Positions 36,012 to 45,116 of a stretch of DNA of 64,000 bases are shown here, piece after piece; positions within the stretch are counted from its first letter, which is position 1; every line of letters starts with the position of its first letter. The notes below the pieces were generated by a model. It worked only from the letters and a program-made list of their open reading frames with translations, did not search any database and was not told the origin of the DNA. Origin of the DNA: Nocardia brasiliensis NBRC 14402. Its GTDB lineage: Bacteria; Actinomycetota; Actinomycetes; Mycobacteriales; Mycobacteriaceae. The position numbers and the translations under genes are program-made. The stretch covers positions 31,684-95,683 of the forward strand of contig NZ_BAFT02000004.1 of assembly GCF_000308475.2 (NCBI RefSeq), in the 5' to 3' direction.

Positions 36012-37616
36012 GTGAAATCCACCAGATGGGCAGCGTTATTGGTGACGGCCGCGTTGGCGATAGGCCTGACGGCCTGTTCGTCCGACGGGGACGACGCGGC
36101 GGCGGGCGTGGTGACCGCGAACGGCGGTGAGCCGCAACATCCGCTCGTGCCGACGAACACCAACGAGAACCAGGGCGGGCGCGTGGTCGACCGCCTGTTC
36201 GCCGGGCTGAAGTATTACGACGCCGACGGTAAGGCCCACAACGAGGTCGCCGAGGCCATCGAGTCGGCCGATCGGCGGCACTATCGAATCACCCTCGAAC
36301 CGGGGTGGACGTTCACCGACGGCACCGCGGTGACCGCGAAATCGTTTGTGGACGCGTGGAATTACGGCGCGCTGAGCACCAATGCGCAACTGCAGAGCTG
36401 GATTTTCGCCTCGATCGTCGGCTACGACGAGGTATCGGTGGATCCGCCCAAGGCGCAGACGATGTCGGGGCTGAAGGTGGTCGACGAGCGCACGTTCACC
36501 GTCGATCTCACCCGCCCGTCGATCGATTTCGAACTCTCCCTCGGCTTCACGCCGTTCTTCCCGCTGCCCGAGGTCGCGTATCGGGATATGAAAGCGTTCG
36601 GTGAGCGTCCGGTCGGCAACGGTCCTTACAAGTTCGCGAACGACAATGCCTGGCAGCACAATGTGCAGATCGATCTCGCGCCCAATCCGGATTATCGCGG
36701 CAACCGTCCGGCCAAGAACAAAGGGCTGCGGTTCGTGATGTACGCGACCTACGAGACCGCGTACGCGGACCTGCTGGCCGGCAACCTCGACCTGCTCGAC
36801 ACCATCCCCGACAACGCGCTGACCAGCTTCAACTCCGACCTCAGCGACCGCGCCATCCACAAGGCGACGGCGCGCTACGAGCACATCGGATTCCAGCCCA
36901 CCGTCCCGCATTTCGGCGGCGCGGAGGGCGTGCTGCGCCGCAAAGCGATCTCGCTGTCCATCAATCGCCAGCAGATCGCCGACACCATCTGGCACGGAAC
37001 CAAGGTTCCGGCAAAGGATTTCACCTCGGCCAGCCTGCCCGGCTACAACGGCAGCCTGCCCGGTGTGGAACTGCTCGCGTACAACCCGGACGAGGCGCGG
37101 CGACTCTGGGAGCAGGCCAACGCCATCGCGCCGTGGACGGGCCGCTTCGAGATCGCCTACAACGCCGACGGCGGCCATCAAGCCTGGATCGAGGCCGTCG
37201 CGAACAGCGTCAAGAACACCCTCGGCATCGATGCCCTGGGCGCGCCCTACCCCACGTTCAAGCCGCTGCGGGACGCGATCACCGGTAAATCCATCCGCAC
37301 CGCGTTCCGCAACGCCTGGCAGGGCGACTACCCGACGATGCTGAATTTCCTAATGCCGCAGTATCTCTCCGATTCGGCGAGCAACGACATCGGCTACGTC
37401 AACCCGGAATTCGACAAGATCATCGCGACCGCGCTGGCCGCGCCCACCCCGGAGGAGTCCTACGCGCACATCGCGAAGGCGCAGGCCATCCTGTTCCAGG
37501 ACATGCCCGACATTCCCGTGTTCGACGACAACAACAATGCGGGGCATTCGGACAAGGTGCGGCAGGCGAAGCTGACCTGGAACGGTCTGTTCGCCTACGA
37601 AGGCGTCGAAAACTAG
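36012..37616 (+). CDS. Family 5 (DppA/OppA-type) solute-binding lipoprotein
   Basis: The 534-residue protein has a lipoprotein signal with lipobox LTAC, then an SBP_bac_5 domain. Family signs include FTDGTAVTAKSFVDAWNYG and the ending NMPDIPVF-like DMPDIPVFDDNNN. GGAGG lies just before the GTG start. It would bind peptides or similar solutes outside the membrane and hand them to an ABC permease. No permease or ATPase gene lies nearby, so it either serves a system encoded elsewhere or acts alone. Confidence 0.88.
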   Translation: MKSTRWAALLVTAALAIGLTACSSDGDDAAAGVVTANGGEPQHPLVPTNTNENQGGRVVDRLFAGLKYYDADGKAHNEVAEAIESADRRHYRITLEPGWTFTDGTAVTAKSFVDAWNYGALSTNAQLQSWIFASIVGYDEVSVDPPKAQTMSGLKVVDERTFTVDLTRPSIDFELSLGFTPFFPLPEVAYRDMKAFGERPVGNGPYKFANDNAWQHNVQIDLAPNPDYRGNRPAKNKGLRFVMYATYETAYADLLAGNLDLLDTIPDNALTSFNSDLSDRAIHKATARYEHIGFQPTVPHFGGAEGVLRRKAISLSINRQQIADTIWHGTKVPAKDFTSASLPGYNGSLPGVELLAYNPDEARRLWEQANAIAPWTGRFEIAYNADGGHQAWIEAVANSVKNTLGIDALGAPYPTFKPLRDAITGKSIRTAFRNAWQGDYPTMLNFLMPQYLSDSASNDIGYVNPEFDKIIATALAAPTPEESYAHIAKAQAILFQDMPDIPVFDDNNNAGHSDKVRQAKLTWNGLFAYEGVEN

Positions 37617-37649
37617 TCCTCGGCAGGTGAACCGGCGTAGCCGGACAAA

Positions 37650-37688
37650 CGACGGCCGGTCGGTCCCAGGGGGATCGACCGGCCGTCG
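37650..37688. terminator. Bidirectional terminator
   Basis: CGACGGCCGGTCG and CGACCGGCCGTCG form a perfect 13-bp stem with a 13-base loop, between the convergent solute-binding protein and the small secreted protein genes. No T-run. Confidence 0.75.
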
Positions 37689-37710
37689 CCTGCGGCGGGA
37701 AGCCGCTGCG

Positions 37711-37914
37711 TCAGAAGGAGCAGTCCGTGGGACGACCCGCCCAGCCGCCCTTCAGGAATCGGATCACGGCGCAGAAGATGTCCGCCGACGACCCCTGGAC
37801 GTACGTCGCGGTCGAGGTCGTGTTCGCCGGTGCGGCAACGGGTTCCGCCGCGGCCAGTCCGGCCGGCGCGAGCAGGCCCGCCGTCAGGGCGGCGACAACG
37901 ATGAGCTTTTTCAC
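37711..37914 (-). CDS. Small secreted protein, 67 aa
   Basis: Signal peptide KKLIVVAALTAGLLAPAGLA (cut near AAA-E) and a mature part of ~43 residues with two cysteines (DIFCAVIRF, RPTDCSF). GTG start with AGAGGA upstream; the frame extends upstream but without a ribosome site. Function unknown. Confidence 0.7.
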   Translation of the reverse strand: MKKLIVVAALTAGLLAPAGLAAAEPVAAPANTTSTATYVQGSSADIFCAVIRFLKGGWAGRPTDCSF

Positions 37915-38036
37915 AACAGTGTCCTCTTCGTCGGAGACAAGAACACGATCCATGATTGCGCGCGGTGGGCGGTACCCCAGCTTTGGGGGGTCTAGAACAG
38001 TCGACGCGCACCCCACCAAATGAGCTGGGCCGGGAA

Positions 38037-38999
38037 TCAGCTGGTCGCGGTGGCGGCGTAGCGGCGCGCCAAAAGGGCGAAAGCTGCTGTCAGCTCGGCA
38101 GGCCCGACGACCTCGATATCGGTGTCGAACATCCCGATCGCGGTGGCCAGGGCGGGCCATGACCAAGAGCCCAGCACGACTCGGCAGCGGTCCGGACCGA
38201 GGTCCTCGACTATCCCGTCGTGCAGGAACGGTGACACCTCGGCAGCGGGCCGAGCCAGGATCACCTCGCCCAGGCAGGGCCAGCCCCCCGAGCCATCGGA
38301 ACCGGCGAACCGGCTCGCGACGAAGGCGGCCACGTTCGCACCGGGCAGGTCGCGAGGGACGAAGCGCGGGCCGGTCGGGGTGCGTGGCGAGATCCGGTCG
38401 GCGCGGAAGATCCGCCAGTCGTCGCGGTCCAGGTCCCACGCCACGAGGTACCAACGGCCACCCCGGGTGACCAGATGGTGTGGCTCCACTCGCCGCGGCG
38501 GAGTAACCGGGGACGTGCCCGCACCGGCGTAGTCGAAGCGCAGCACCTCGCGGGCATGCACGGCCGCGCTGATCGCCAGCAAAACCGCACTGTCGAGCGA
38601 TGGTGCGGCGGGGTGCTCGACCGCGGTGACCTGAAGGGTGTCGATGCGGTGTCGCAGCCGTGCGGGCAGCACCTGGCGGATGGTGTGCAACGCCCGCACC
38701 GCGCCCTCCTCGATACCCGCCCCGGCCGTGGTGGCCATCTGGAGAGCCACGGTCAGTGCGACGGCTTGTTCGTCGTCGAACAGCAGCGGCGGCAGTTGTG
38801 TGCCCGCGCCGAGCCGGTATCCGCCGTCCGGTCCCTTGGTGGTCACGATGGGGTAGCCGAGTTCGCGCAGGCGGTCGATGTCGCGGCGCACGGTGCGCGG
38901 ACTGACCTCCAGCCGCTCGGCCAGCAAGGTTCCCGGCCAGTCCCGACGCGCCTGCAGCAGCGACAGCAACGTGAGCAGCCGCGCGGAAGTCTTCGGCAT
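38037..38999 (-). CDS. WYL-domain transcriptional regulator
   Basis: N-terminal winged helix of the HTH_11 type (LAERLEVSPRTVRRDIDRLR), a WYL domain in the middle (VLRFDYAGAG to LVAWDLDRDDWRIFRADRI) and a C-terminal WCX region. 320 residues, standard for this family, which binds nucleic acids or small ligands through WYL. It is divergent from a PhnB-like VOC gene, a pairing often seen, where the regulator controls its neighbour. Confidence 0.88.
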   Translation of the reverse strand: MPKTSARLLTLLSLLQARRDWPGTLLAERLEVSPRTVRRDIDRLRELGYPIVTTKGPDGGYRLGAGTQLPPLLFDDEQAVALTVALQMATTAGAGIEEGAVRALHTIRQVLPARLRHRIDTLQVTAVEHPAAPSLDSAVLLAISAAVHAREVLRFDYAGAGTSPVTPPRRVEPHHLVTRGGRWYLVAWDLDRDDWRIFRADRISPRTPTGPRFVPRDLPGANVAAFVASRFAGSDGSGGWPCLGEVILARPAAEVSPFLHDGIVEDLGPDRCRVVLGSWSWPALATAIGMFDTDIEVVGPAELTAAFALLARRYAATATS

Positions 39000-39088
39000 A
39001 TTTCGATTCTGCCGGAAGTAGCGGACACAACCTGACCGCTTCTCTTGCGACCGTGGTCTCGGCAGCAAGTCGACACAGAGGAGCAAGC

Positions 39089-39511
39089 ATGTCCGTCACG
39101 ACCACCACCCATCTGAACTTCCGCGGCGACGCACGCGCGGCGCTGGAGTTCTACCAGTCCGTGTTCGGTGGCCACCTTGCCGTCGCCACGTACAAGGACG
39201 CCGGGAACGTCGAAGACGAGTCCGCGGCCGACCAGGTGATGTGGGGACAGGTACTGGCCGAGAACGGCTTTCACGTCATGGCCTACGACGTGCCCGCACG
39301 GACGGGCTACGACCGGGGCGAGAATTCGTTCTTCGTTTCCCTGCGCGGCGAGAGCGTCGAGGAGATCACCGGCTACTGGGAAACACTCCGCGCCGACGCG
39401 ACCATCGTGGTCCCGCTGGGACCGGCGGGTTGGGCGCCCGCCTACGGGATGCTGCGCGACCGCTTCGGTGTCGTCTGGGTTCTCGATGTCGTCAGCGGAT
39501 ACAACGGATAG
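39089..39511 (+). CDS. PhnB-like VOC-family protein, 140 aa
   Basis: The N-terminus HLNFRGDARAALEFYQSVFG and the end YGMLRDRFGVVWVLDVVSGY mark a PhnB/3-demethylubiquinone-like VOC protein. Ribosome site GAGGAG seven bases before the ATG. Often acts as a small-molecule binding or resistance protein; substrate unknown. Probably regulated by the divergent WYL protein. Confidence 0.88.
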   Translation: MSVTTTTHLNFRGDARAALEFYQSVFGGHLAVATYKDAGNVEDESAADQVMWGQVLAENGFHVMAYDVPARTGYDRGENSFFVSLRGESVEEITGYWETLRADATIVVPLGPAGWAPAYGMLRDRFGVVWVLDVVSGYNG

Positions 39512-39626
39512 CACCACGTCACGAGGGGCGGGAGACCTGCGCCCGCTCCGGGCGGCCGATCGAGCGAAAGGACACCACGGTGAGAACACACAACAGCGGA
39601 CGGGTCGCTCACGGCGGCATGATCGG

Positions 39627-40724
39627 ATGACGATACTGACGACCCGGGCGCTCAACCGGGCCACGCTCGCCCGGCAAATGCTGCTCGACCGTGCCGAGAT
39701 ATCCGCGCTCGACGCCGTCGCCCACCTGTGCGGACTGCAAGCGCAAGAGCCGCAGGAACCGTTCCTCGGCCTCTGGTCGCGAGTGCGCGCGTTCGAGCCG
39801 GCCGCGCTCGATGAGCTGCTCACCGAGCGCCGGGTGGTGCGCCTGCACCTCATGCGCCGCACCGTCCACCTGCTCACCGCCGACGACGCGCTGGCCTGGC
39901 GGCCTCGCCACCACGCCATGCTGTGCCAGCGCGTGCTCGGGACCTACCGCCGCGAACTGGCCGGCGTGGATCTGGCCGAACTCGAGGCGGCGGGCAGCGC
40001 GCTGCTGGCCGACGGTGAACCGCGCACGATGGCCGAACTAGCGCGGGCACTCACCGGCCGCTGGCCGACACCGGGACCGCGAGCGCTGGGTGAAATCCTG
40101 ATCGCCGCCCTCATCCCGACGGTGCAACTGCCCCCGCGCGGGCTGTGGCGCGCGAAAGCGGGAGCACGCTATCAGCCGCTGGCCATGTGGCTGGGCCGCC
40201 CGCTCGCCCCGCTTCCCGACGATGCCGATCCGGTCGGCCGCGAGCTGGTCCGGCGCTACCTGGCCGCCTTCGGACCGGCGGCCTCGGCCGACCTGCGTGC
40301 CTGGTGCGGCCTGGCCGGACTGCCCGCCGCGGTGGGCGCGGTCCGTGCCGAGCTGGTGACCTTCCGCGACGAACGCGGGCGCGAGCTGCTCGACCTCCCG
40401 GACGCGCCCCGCCCCGACCCGGACACCCCTGCCCCCGTGCGCTTCCTACCCGCGTTCGACAACGCGATCCTCGGCTATCACGACCGCAGCCGGATCATCG
40501 ACGACGAGCACCGCGGCCTGTCGGTCGCCGGTGCGCGCGTCGTGCTGGTCGACGGCCGGGTCGCGGCCACGTGGACCGAGGAGGCGGGCACCGTGCACGT
40601 CGCCCCGCTGCGCCGCCTGTCCCGGGCCGAGTCCACCGCCGTCGCCGAGCAGGGCCGGGAACTCGCATTGTTCCTCTCCGACAAGGACAGTCAGCGCGTC
40701 GAGGTCGCAACGCCTGCGCGCTGA
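39627..40724 (+). CDS. Winged-helix protein of the AlkZ/YcaQ (HTH_42) family
   Basis: The 365-residue protein has repeated winged-helix units. The segment HLCGLQAQEPQEPFLGLWSR carries a Q-x-Q motif as in AlkZ/YcaQ DNA glycosylases, which remove bulky or crosslinked bases. Many actinobacterial members are uncharacterised, so DNA-glycosylase activity is possible, not shown. The start MTILTTRALNR is preceded by CGG only, so start is uncertain. It is convergent with a lipoprotein hydrolase gene. Confidence 0.75.
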   Translation: MTILTTRALNRATLARQMLLDRAEISALDAVAHLCGLQAQEPQEPFLGLWSRVRAFEPAALDELLTERRVVRLHLMRRTVHLLTADDALAWRPRHHAMLCQRVLGTYRRELAGVDLAELEAAGSALLADGEPRTMAELARALTGRWPTPGPRALGEILIAALIPTVQLPPRGLWRAKAGARYQPLAMWLGRPLAPLPDDADPVGRELVRRYLAAFGPAASADLRAWCGLAGLPAAVGAVRAELVTFRDERGRELLDLPDAPRPDPDTPAPVRFLPAFDNAILGYHDRSRIIDDEHRGLSVAGARVVLVDGRVAATWTEEAGTVHVAPLRRLSRAESTAVAEQGRELALFLSDKDSQRVEVATPAR

Positions 40725-40764
40725 TCGGTCTCGCGAAAAGGCCGCGGGCATCCTGGTGTGGCGT

Positions 40765-41826
40765 TCAACCCCGCGCGTTCTGGTCCAGCCAAGTCTTTAT
40801 GTAGTCGAGCACTTTCGGGTCGGTGGTGGTCTCGGTTCTCGCGTATTCATCCGGCATGCCGGTGACCGCTGGTTGCATGAGATGATTCACGCCCTCGAAG
40901 GTGTGCACGGTCGCCTTCGAGTTGCCTGCCAGCAGTGCACGCATCAGTGGGTCATTGACCGCAGCCTCGACCTGTACGTCTTTGGTTCCGAAAAGGGCAA
41001 GGACGGGGACGCGCAAAGCGCGCAACGCGGGCGCGGGGTCGTAAGTCGACTGAGCCGCATATTCCTGGTTGATCGACTTGTCGATATCTTCGTCACGGGA
41101 TTGTTCGGCCTCCGGAAGTCGCCGATTCGCGTCGCGCGCGTTTCGTCGCGCCTCGTCGAAATTGCCGGCTCGAAGAAGATCGCATTCGGTTTGCACGGCA
41201 GCGTCACTCGCCGCCAGTCGGTCGGGGGAGGTCGTCCCGGTCGCCTGCAGCTGCACCCGCATCTGATGTTCGAGGACTTCGCATCCGTGCTGCGCCGGTC
41301 CCGCCATCAGCACGGTGAACGCGACCTTGTCGGGTGCCTGCTGCGCTACCAGCGGCGCCAGGGAGCCGCCCTGGCTGTGCCCCAGCACGCCGATGCGATC
41401 GCGATCGATATCCGATCGTTCACGCAGATAAGAGATTTGCGCGAGCACATCCGAGGCGATATCGGCGTAGGTGGCCTCGCTTTTGTCCCCGGTGCTCGCG
41501 CCGACCCCGCGATCGTCGGACCGCAGGACCGCATACCCGGCCCGGGTCAACGCATCGGCGATGACGAGAAAAGGCTTGTGTGCCGCGAACTCTTCGTCAC
41601 GAGTCTGCTTGCCACCGCCGGGTACCAGAACCACCGCGGGAAACGGGCCTTTTCGATCGGGAACAGTGAGGGTGCCACCGATGGTGATTCCATTGTTGCG
41701 CACTGTCACGTCGGTCGAATGATAAGGCGCGTCAGGTTTTTCATCCGACAAAGCACACCCCGCCACCACCGCCGACAGTAACAACGCTACAAGGGCAAGC
41801 CCACCCCTGCTGGCGACAAATGCCAT
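40765..41826 (-). CDS. Alpha/beta-hydrolase lipoprotein
   Basis: 353 residues with a lipobox (AVVAGC near residue 22) and an alpha/beta hydrolase fold. Catalytic parts: oxyanion loop region VLVPGGGKQTRDEE, nucleophile GHSQGGSLAPL, acid near FGTKDVQVEAA and His in EGVNHLMQPA. Likely anchored outside the membrane, acting on esters or peptides. Similar to dienelactone hydrolase/BAAT-like S9 enzymes. Stands alone. Confidence 0.85.
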   Translation of the reverse strand: MAFVASRGGLALVALLLSAVVAGCALSDEKPDAPYHSTDVTVRNNGITIGGTLTVPDRKGPFPAVVLVPGGGKQTRDEEFAAHKPFLVIADALTRAGYAVLRSDDRGVGASTGDKSEATYADIASDVLAQISYLRERSDIDRDRIGVLGHSQGGSLAPLVAQQAPDKVAFTVLMAGPAQHGCEVLEHQMRVQLQATGTTSPDRLAASDAAVQTECDLLRAGNFDEARRNARDANRRLPEAEQSRDEDIDKSINQEYAAQSTYDPAPALRALRVPVLALFGTKDVQVEAAVNDPLMRALLAGNSKATVHTFEGVNHLMQPAVTGMPDEYARTETTTDPKVLDYIKTWLDQNARG

Positions 41827-42016
41827 ATCGACTCGCCGTCCCTTTCCGCCTCGATTCCTGCACGGACTGTAAGCGCGCCCATTCACCCCGCACATCCGGG
41901 AACACCCGGAGGTTCACCAGTAGATTCCGTGCCATCGCGCGGCGCTTCTGCCGCCCACCGCCGGGTGCGGTGGGCGCTGCCCGATGGTCTCGATCTGCGC
42001 TGGTAGCGTCGGTTTC

Positions 42017-42133
42017 GTGACGACCACAGTCGACCCGTACCTCGGATTCGGCGGGGACGCGCGGCGGGTGATGGCGCGCTGCCGGGTGCTGCTCGGCGGG
42101 CGCACGGTACGCGGACTGGTCCTGAACCTATGA
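42017..42133 (+). pseudogene. Fragment of a PhnB-like VOC gene, 38 codons
   Basis: A GTG-started frame reads TTTVDPYLGFGGDARRVMAR then VLLGG, which resembles the start of PhnB-like proteins (NPYL-x-F-G-AR-x-FY-x-VFGG), and then ends. Its stop overlaps the next gene by ATGA. It may be a decayed remnant or a small coupled leader frame. Confidence 0.35.
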
Positions 42134-42504
42134 CGGACGAACTCGACGACCGATTGGACCGGATCGGCCAGCATCATTTCCGCGCGAAGTTCCGGCTGCG
42201 CGGGCGCGACCGCGCGGTGGTCGACCTGCGCGGGATCACGACCGTCCGCAAGCACGCGGAGGACCTGATCGCCCGCAGGCTGGCCCCGGCCGAACCGCGC
42301 AACGACGGCAAACAGACGCCCTACCGCGGACATCCCGTCTTCGTCGCCCAGCACGCCACCGCCACGTGCTGTCGCACCTGCCTCGCCCGCTGGCACGACA
42401 TCCCCGCCGGGCGCGAACTCGACGCCGCCGAACGTGCCTACGTCGTCGACGCGATCTGCCGATGGATCGTGCGACAGTACGCCCCGAATCAACCGCCGCC
42501 CTGA
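42130..42504 (+). CDS. DUF4186-family protein, 124 aa
   Basis: The product matches DUF4186: it has FRLRGRDRAVVDLRG, the block HPVFVAQHATATCCRTCLAR with two or three cysteines, and a final IPAGRELDAAERAYVV then CRWIVRQY. Conserved Cys/His suggest metal binding. Members are widespread in bacteria and of unknown function. Start overlaps the preceding small frame's stop. Confidence 0.85.
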   Translation: MTDELDDRLDRIGQHHFRAKFRLRGRDRAVVDLRGITTVRKHAEDLIARRLAPAEPRNDGKQTPYRGHPVFVAQHATATCCRTCLARWHDIPAGRELDAAERAYVVDAICRWIVRQYAPNQPPP

Positions 42505-42602
42505 CCGATGCGAGCCTATTGCTCTCCGTCGCAAGGAATTTCATCGGCCCGATGGCAGGGATCCGTCGATCCCCGCCACCGCCTGGTCGATTCGTCGCGT
42601 GA

Positions 42603-43097
42603 TCAGCCGAGCGTGAGCGTCGCGCGTCCCGTGAGGTGTTCCAGGTCCACATTCTGCGGATACACCTGGGAGTACGTGTCGATCCACGCCTCCACCTTCC
42701 CGGCACCCGGCGCCATACCGATGCCGGTGATCACGTTGTCCGGCATGCCGACGACGGAGGTGCCTTCGACACGTTGGGACTGTCCGCTGGTGAGGCCGGT
42801 GTCGACGTTGCGCCAGTGCACGGTCAGGTGATAGCCCCCGCAGAACTCCCCGGTCTGCGTGATCTTCACCCGAACGCCGAACGCGCCGGACTGCGGCTGC
42901 GGCACCGTCTCGGCATTGATGATCGCGGCACAATTGGGCCCCGGCACCCGTGTGAGGGTCGAGGTGAACTGCGCCACCGGATCGTCAGGGTTGGCGCCGG
43001 CGCTCCCGGCGAGCCCACTCATTCCGGCCACCATCACTGCTGCGACGACGCCCGTACGGAACGTGAACCGTTGTAAGGAAACATATTTCAGACTCAT
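42603..43097 (-). CDS. Secreted protein of unknown function, 164 aa
   Basis: Signal peptide (FRTGVVAAVMVAGMSGLAGS, cut near AGA-N) and a beta-rich mature domain with two cysteines (PNCAAIINAE, EFCGGYHLTV). ATG at MSLKYVSLQRF chosen over a much longer frame running through the divergent MFS gene. No family recognised. Confidence 0.75.
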   Translation of the reverse strand: MSLKYVSLQRFTFRTGVVAAVMVAGMSGLAGSAGANPDDPVAQFTSTLTRVPGPNCAAIINAETVPQPQSGAFGVRVKITQTGEFCGGYHLTVHWRNVDTGLTSGQSQRVEGTSVVGMPDNVITGIGMAPGAGKVEAWIDTYSQVYPQNVDLEHLTGRATLTLG

Positions 43098-43199
43098 GTC
43101 CCGTCTGTCGCCCTTCGCCCGAGCGGCGTTAGCCCGCCCCGAGCCCTCAAACTCAGGGGCTGGACAACTCCGCCACCGGGATTTGGCGCCCCTGCAAGA

Positions 43200-44396
43200 A
43201 TGGCGCCGATGCGCACACCGCTGCCGTATTTCGTTGCCGCGCGGGCACTGAGCATTCTCGGTGACCGCGTCACCGACATCGTCCTGCCACTGGCGGTGCT
43301 CGCCGCCTCCGGGTCCGCGGTCACGGCGGGCGTGGTCGGTGCGGCGGCCCAACTCCCGCAGATCCTGGCCGCGTTGCCCGTCGGCGCCTTGGTGGATCGC
43401 CACGAGCGCAAGACCTTGCTGGTGACCGCCGACATTGTGCGCGCGGTCGTCTATGTGGCGATCGGAGCGGAGGTGGTGCTGGGCGCGGCCCGGCTGCTGC
43501 CGCTGGTACTGCTCGCACTGCTGGCCGGCGCCGGGGACGCGGTATTCCACGCCGCAGCAGGCAGCTACCTACCCAGCCTGGTCGCCGACCGAGAACTCAT
43601 GCGCGCCAACGGCTTCGTGGAAGGCGCTGACGCCGCCGCGACGCTGACCGGTCCGGCCGCCGGCGGTTGGCTACTGCAATCGCTGGGCCCGCTGGTGGCT
43701 TTCGTGACCAACGCGGCGAGCTTCGTGATCTCGGCGCTGCTGCTCGCCCGGTTGCCGAAGAACACCCCGGTCTCCGGGAAATACGGCGACGAATCGGTGC
43801 TGGCCGGTTTGCGGCTGGTATGGCGCAACAGCGCACAGGCGAGGCTCCTGGCAGGCGCGTGCTATCTGAATCTGCTTGCCGCCGCGTCGTTCCTGCCGCT
43901 GCTGGTGCGTGCCGACGACGAACTGCACCTGACACCGCTCACCATCGGTCTCATCGTTTCGGCCTCGGGTATCGGCGGGCTGATCAGCAGCTTCGTCCTC
44001 GCCCGGTACTGCGACACCGTCCGATGGCCTTTGGTGCTGGCCGCGGTGCTGGCGGTCGACGGCGGCGCGGTCGGAGTGCTCGCGGTGTTCGATGCACCGC
44101 TGTGGCTGGCGGCGACGGTACTGGTCGTGGACGGCGCGTCCGCGCTGGGCTTCATCGTCGTCGCAACAGTCCGTCAGCGCATCACCCCGAATGTCTTGCG
44201 CGGCCGGGTGATATCGGCGAACACCGCCGCGACGGCCACGGTCCGCATGCTCGCCCTGGCACTGACCGGCGCGCTGATCGAGTTGGCCGGTCCTCGGGCG
44301 GTGCTGCTCGGTCTGGCGGTGTCGGCACTGCCGTTCATCGCCCTGCTCGGCTCGATGGACCGCCCGGCCGAGCCCGACTCGGTCCTAAATCGGTGA
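43200..44396 (+). CDS. MFS transporter, 398 aa
   Basis: Twelve hydrophobic helices with the MFS loop VGALVDRHERKTLLVTADIV between helices 2 and 3. Resembles MDR-type (DHA3/MefE-like) drug exporters of actinobacteria. ATG at the first codon or three codons later. No regulator lies next to it; divergent from the secreted protein. Confidence 0.88.
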   Translation: MAPMRTPLPYFVAARALSILGDRVTDIVLPLAVLAASGSAVTAGVVGAAAQLPQILAALPVGALVDRHERKTLLVTADIVRAVVYVAIGAEVVLGAARLLPLVLLALLAGAGDAVFHAAAGSYLPSLVADRELMRANGFVEGADAAATLTGPAAGGWLLQSLGPLVAFVTNAASFVISALLLARLPKNTPVSGKYGDESVLAGLRLVWRNSAQARLLAGACYLNLLAAASFLPLLVRADDELHLTPLTIGLIVSASGIGGLISSFVLARYCDTVRWPLVLAAVLAVDGGAVGVLAVFDAPLWLAATVLVVDGASALGFIVVATVRQRITPNVLRGRVISANTAATATVRMLALALTGALIELAGPRAVLLGLAVSALPFIALLGSMDRPAEPDSVLNR

Positions 44397-44492
44397 TTAC
44401 CCCGATGCGGGCATCGCCGGGACGGCATAGGCTGCTGAGTGGGGCCGGAAACATCAACGGGCCAACGTTTTCCGAACGGGTCGGGGGGCGAC

Positions 44493-44882
44493 GTGATAGG
44501 TAATCGCCGGTGGTCGATGACCGCTACTGTGCTGTATGTCGTGTGGGGCGTGCTGCATATGGGGCTCGGCTTGTCCATGGTGATCGGCGACCTCGCCGAC
44601 GGTGTGCCCGGTACCGAATCGGCCGCCGAGGGCCTGCTGTACTTCATTTGTGTGACCACGCTCGGCGCGCAGGCCATCTTCGTCGCGGTGACCATGAACC
44701 GGGTCAACAGTCGCCTGGGCTTCTGGCTCAACGCCGTCGTACTCGGGGTGGTCGATCTGGCCTTCCTCCTGCTGCTCGCGGCACCCGGTTACGTCGACCT
44801 GATCGGCGCGATCGTGGGGCCGGCCGTCTGGGTGCTGGCCACCGTGTGTGCGGCCGTCGCTTTGCGGAGTCCCTCCCCCTGA
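44493..44882 (+). CDS. Small four-helix membrane protein, 129 aa
   Basis: About four hydrophobic helices (TATVLYVVWGVLHMGLGLSM, FICVTTLGAQAIFVAVTM, VVLGVVDLAFLLLLAAPGYV, WVLATVCAAVAL). GTG with GGGGGG seven bases upstream is chosen as start. No family known. Confidence 0.7.
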   Translation: MIGNRRWSMTATVLYVVWGVLHMGLGLSMVIGDLADGVPGTESAAEGLLYFICVTTLGAQAIFVAVTMNRVNSRLGFWLNAVVLGVVDLAFLLLLAAPGYVDLIGAIVGPAVWVLATVCAAVALRSPSP

Positions 44883-44930
44883 CTTCTCCGCGGCAAGCGG
44901 ATTGCACTGCCGCGACCGACAAATGGGGGC

Positions 44931-45110
44931 TTGCACAGCCCGGCCACCACAGCGGCGGAATGGCTGGCCGCCGAGATCGTGCTGGAGGCAGCGCAGCGTT
45001 GGCCGCTACTGCTGTATGGATACGACGAAAAGCGCATCACCATAGAGCAATTCGAGCGCCGAGTCGCCCGGTGCGCCCACGATTTGTTCTGGTCCAACCC
45101 GAGCCGTTGA
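44931..45110 (+). CDS. Possible small protein, 59 aa
   Basis: A TTG-started frame reads HSPATTAAEWLAAEIVLEAA, then LLLYGYDEKRITIEQFERRV and ends LFWSNPSR. Helical composition and codon use look real, but no ribosome site is clear. It may be a gene fragment. It ends six bases from the convergent arsR-arsN gene. Confidence 0.35.
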   Translation: MHSPATTAAEWLAAEIVLEAAQRWPLLLYGYDEKRITIEQFERRVARCAHDLFWSNPSR

Positions 45111-45116
45111 ACAAAC

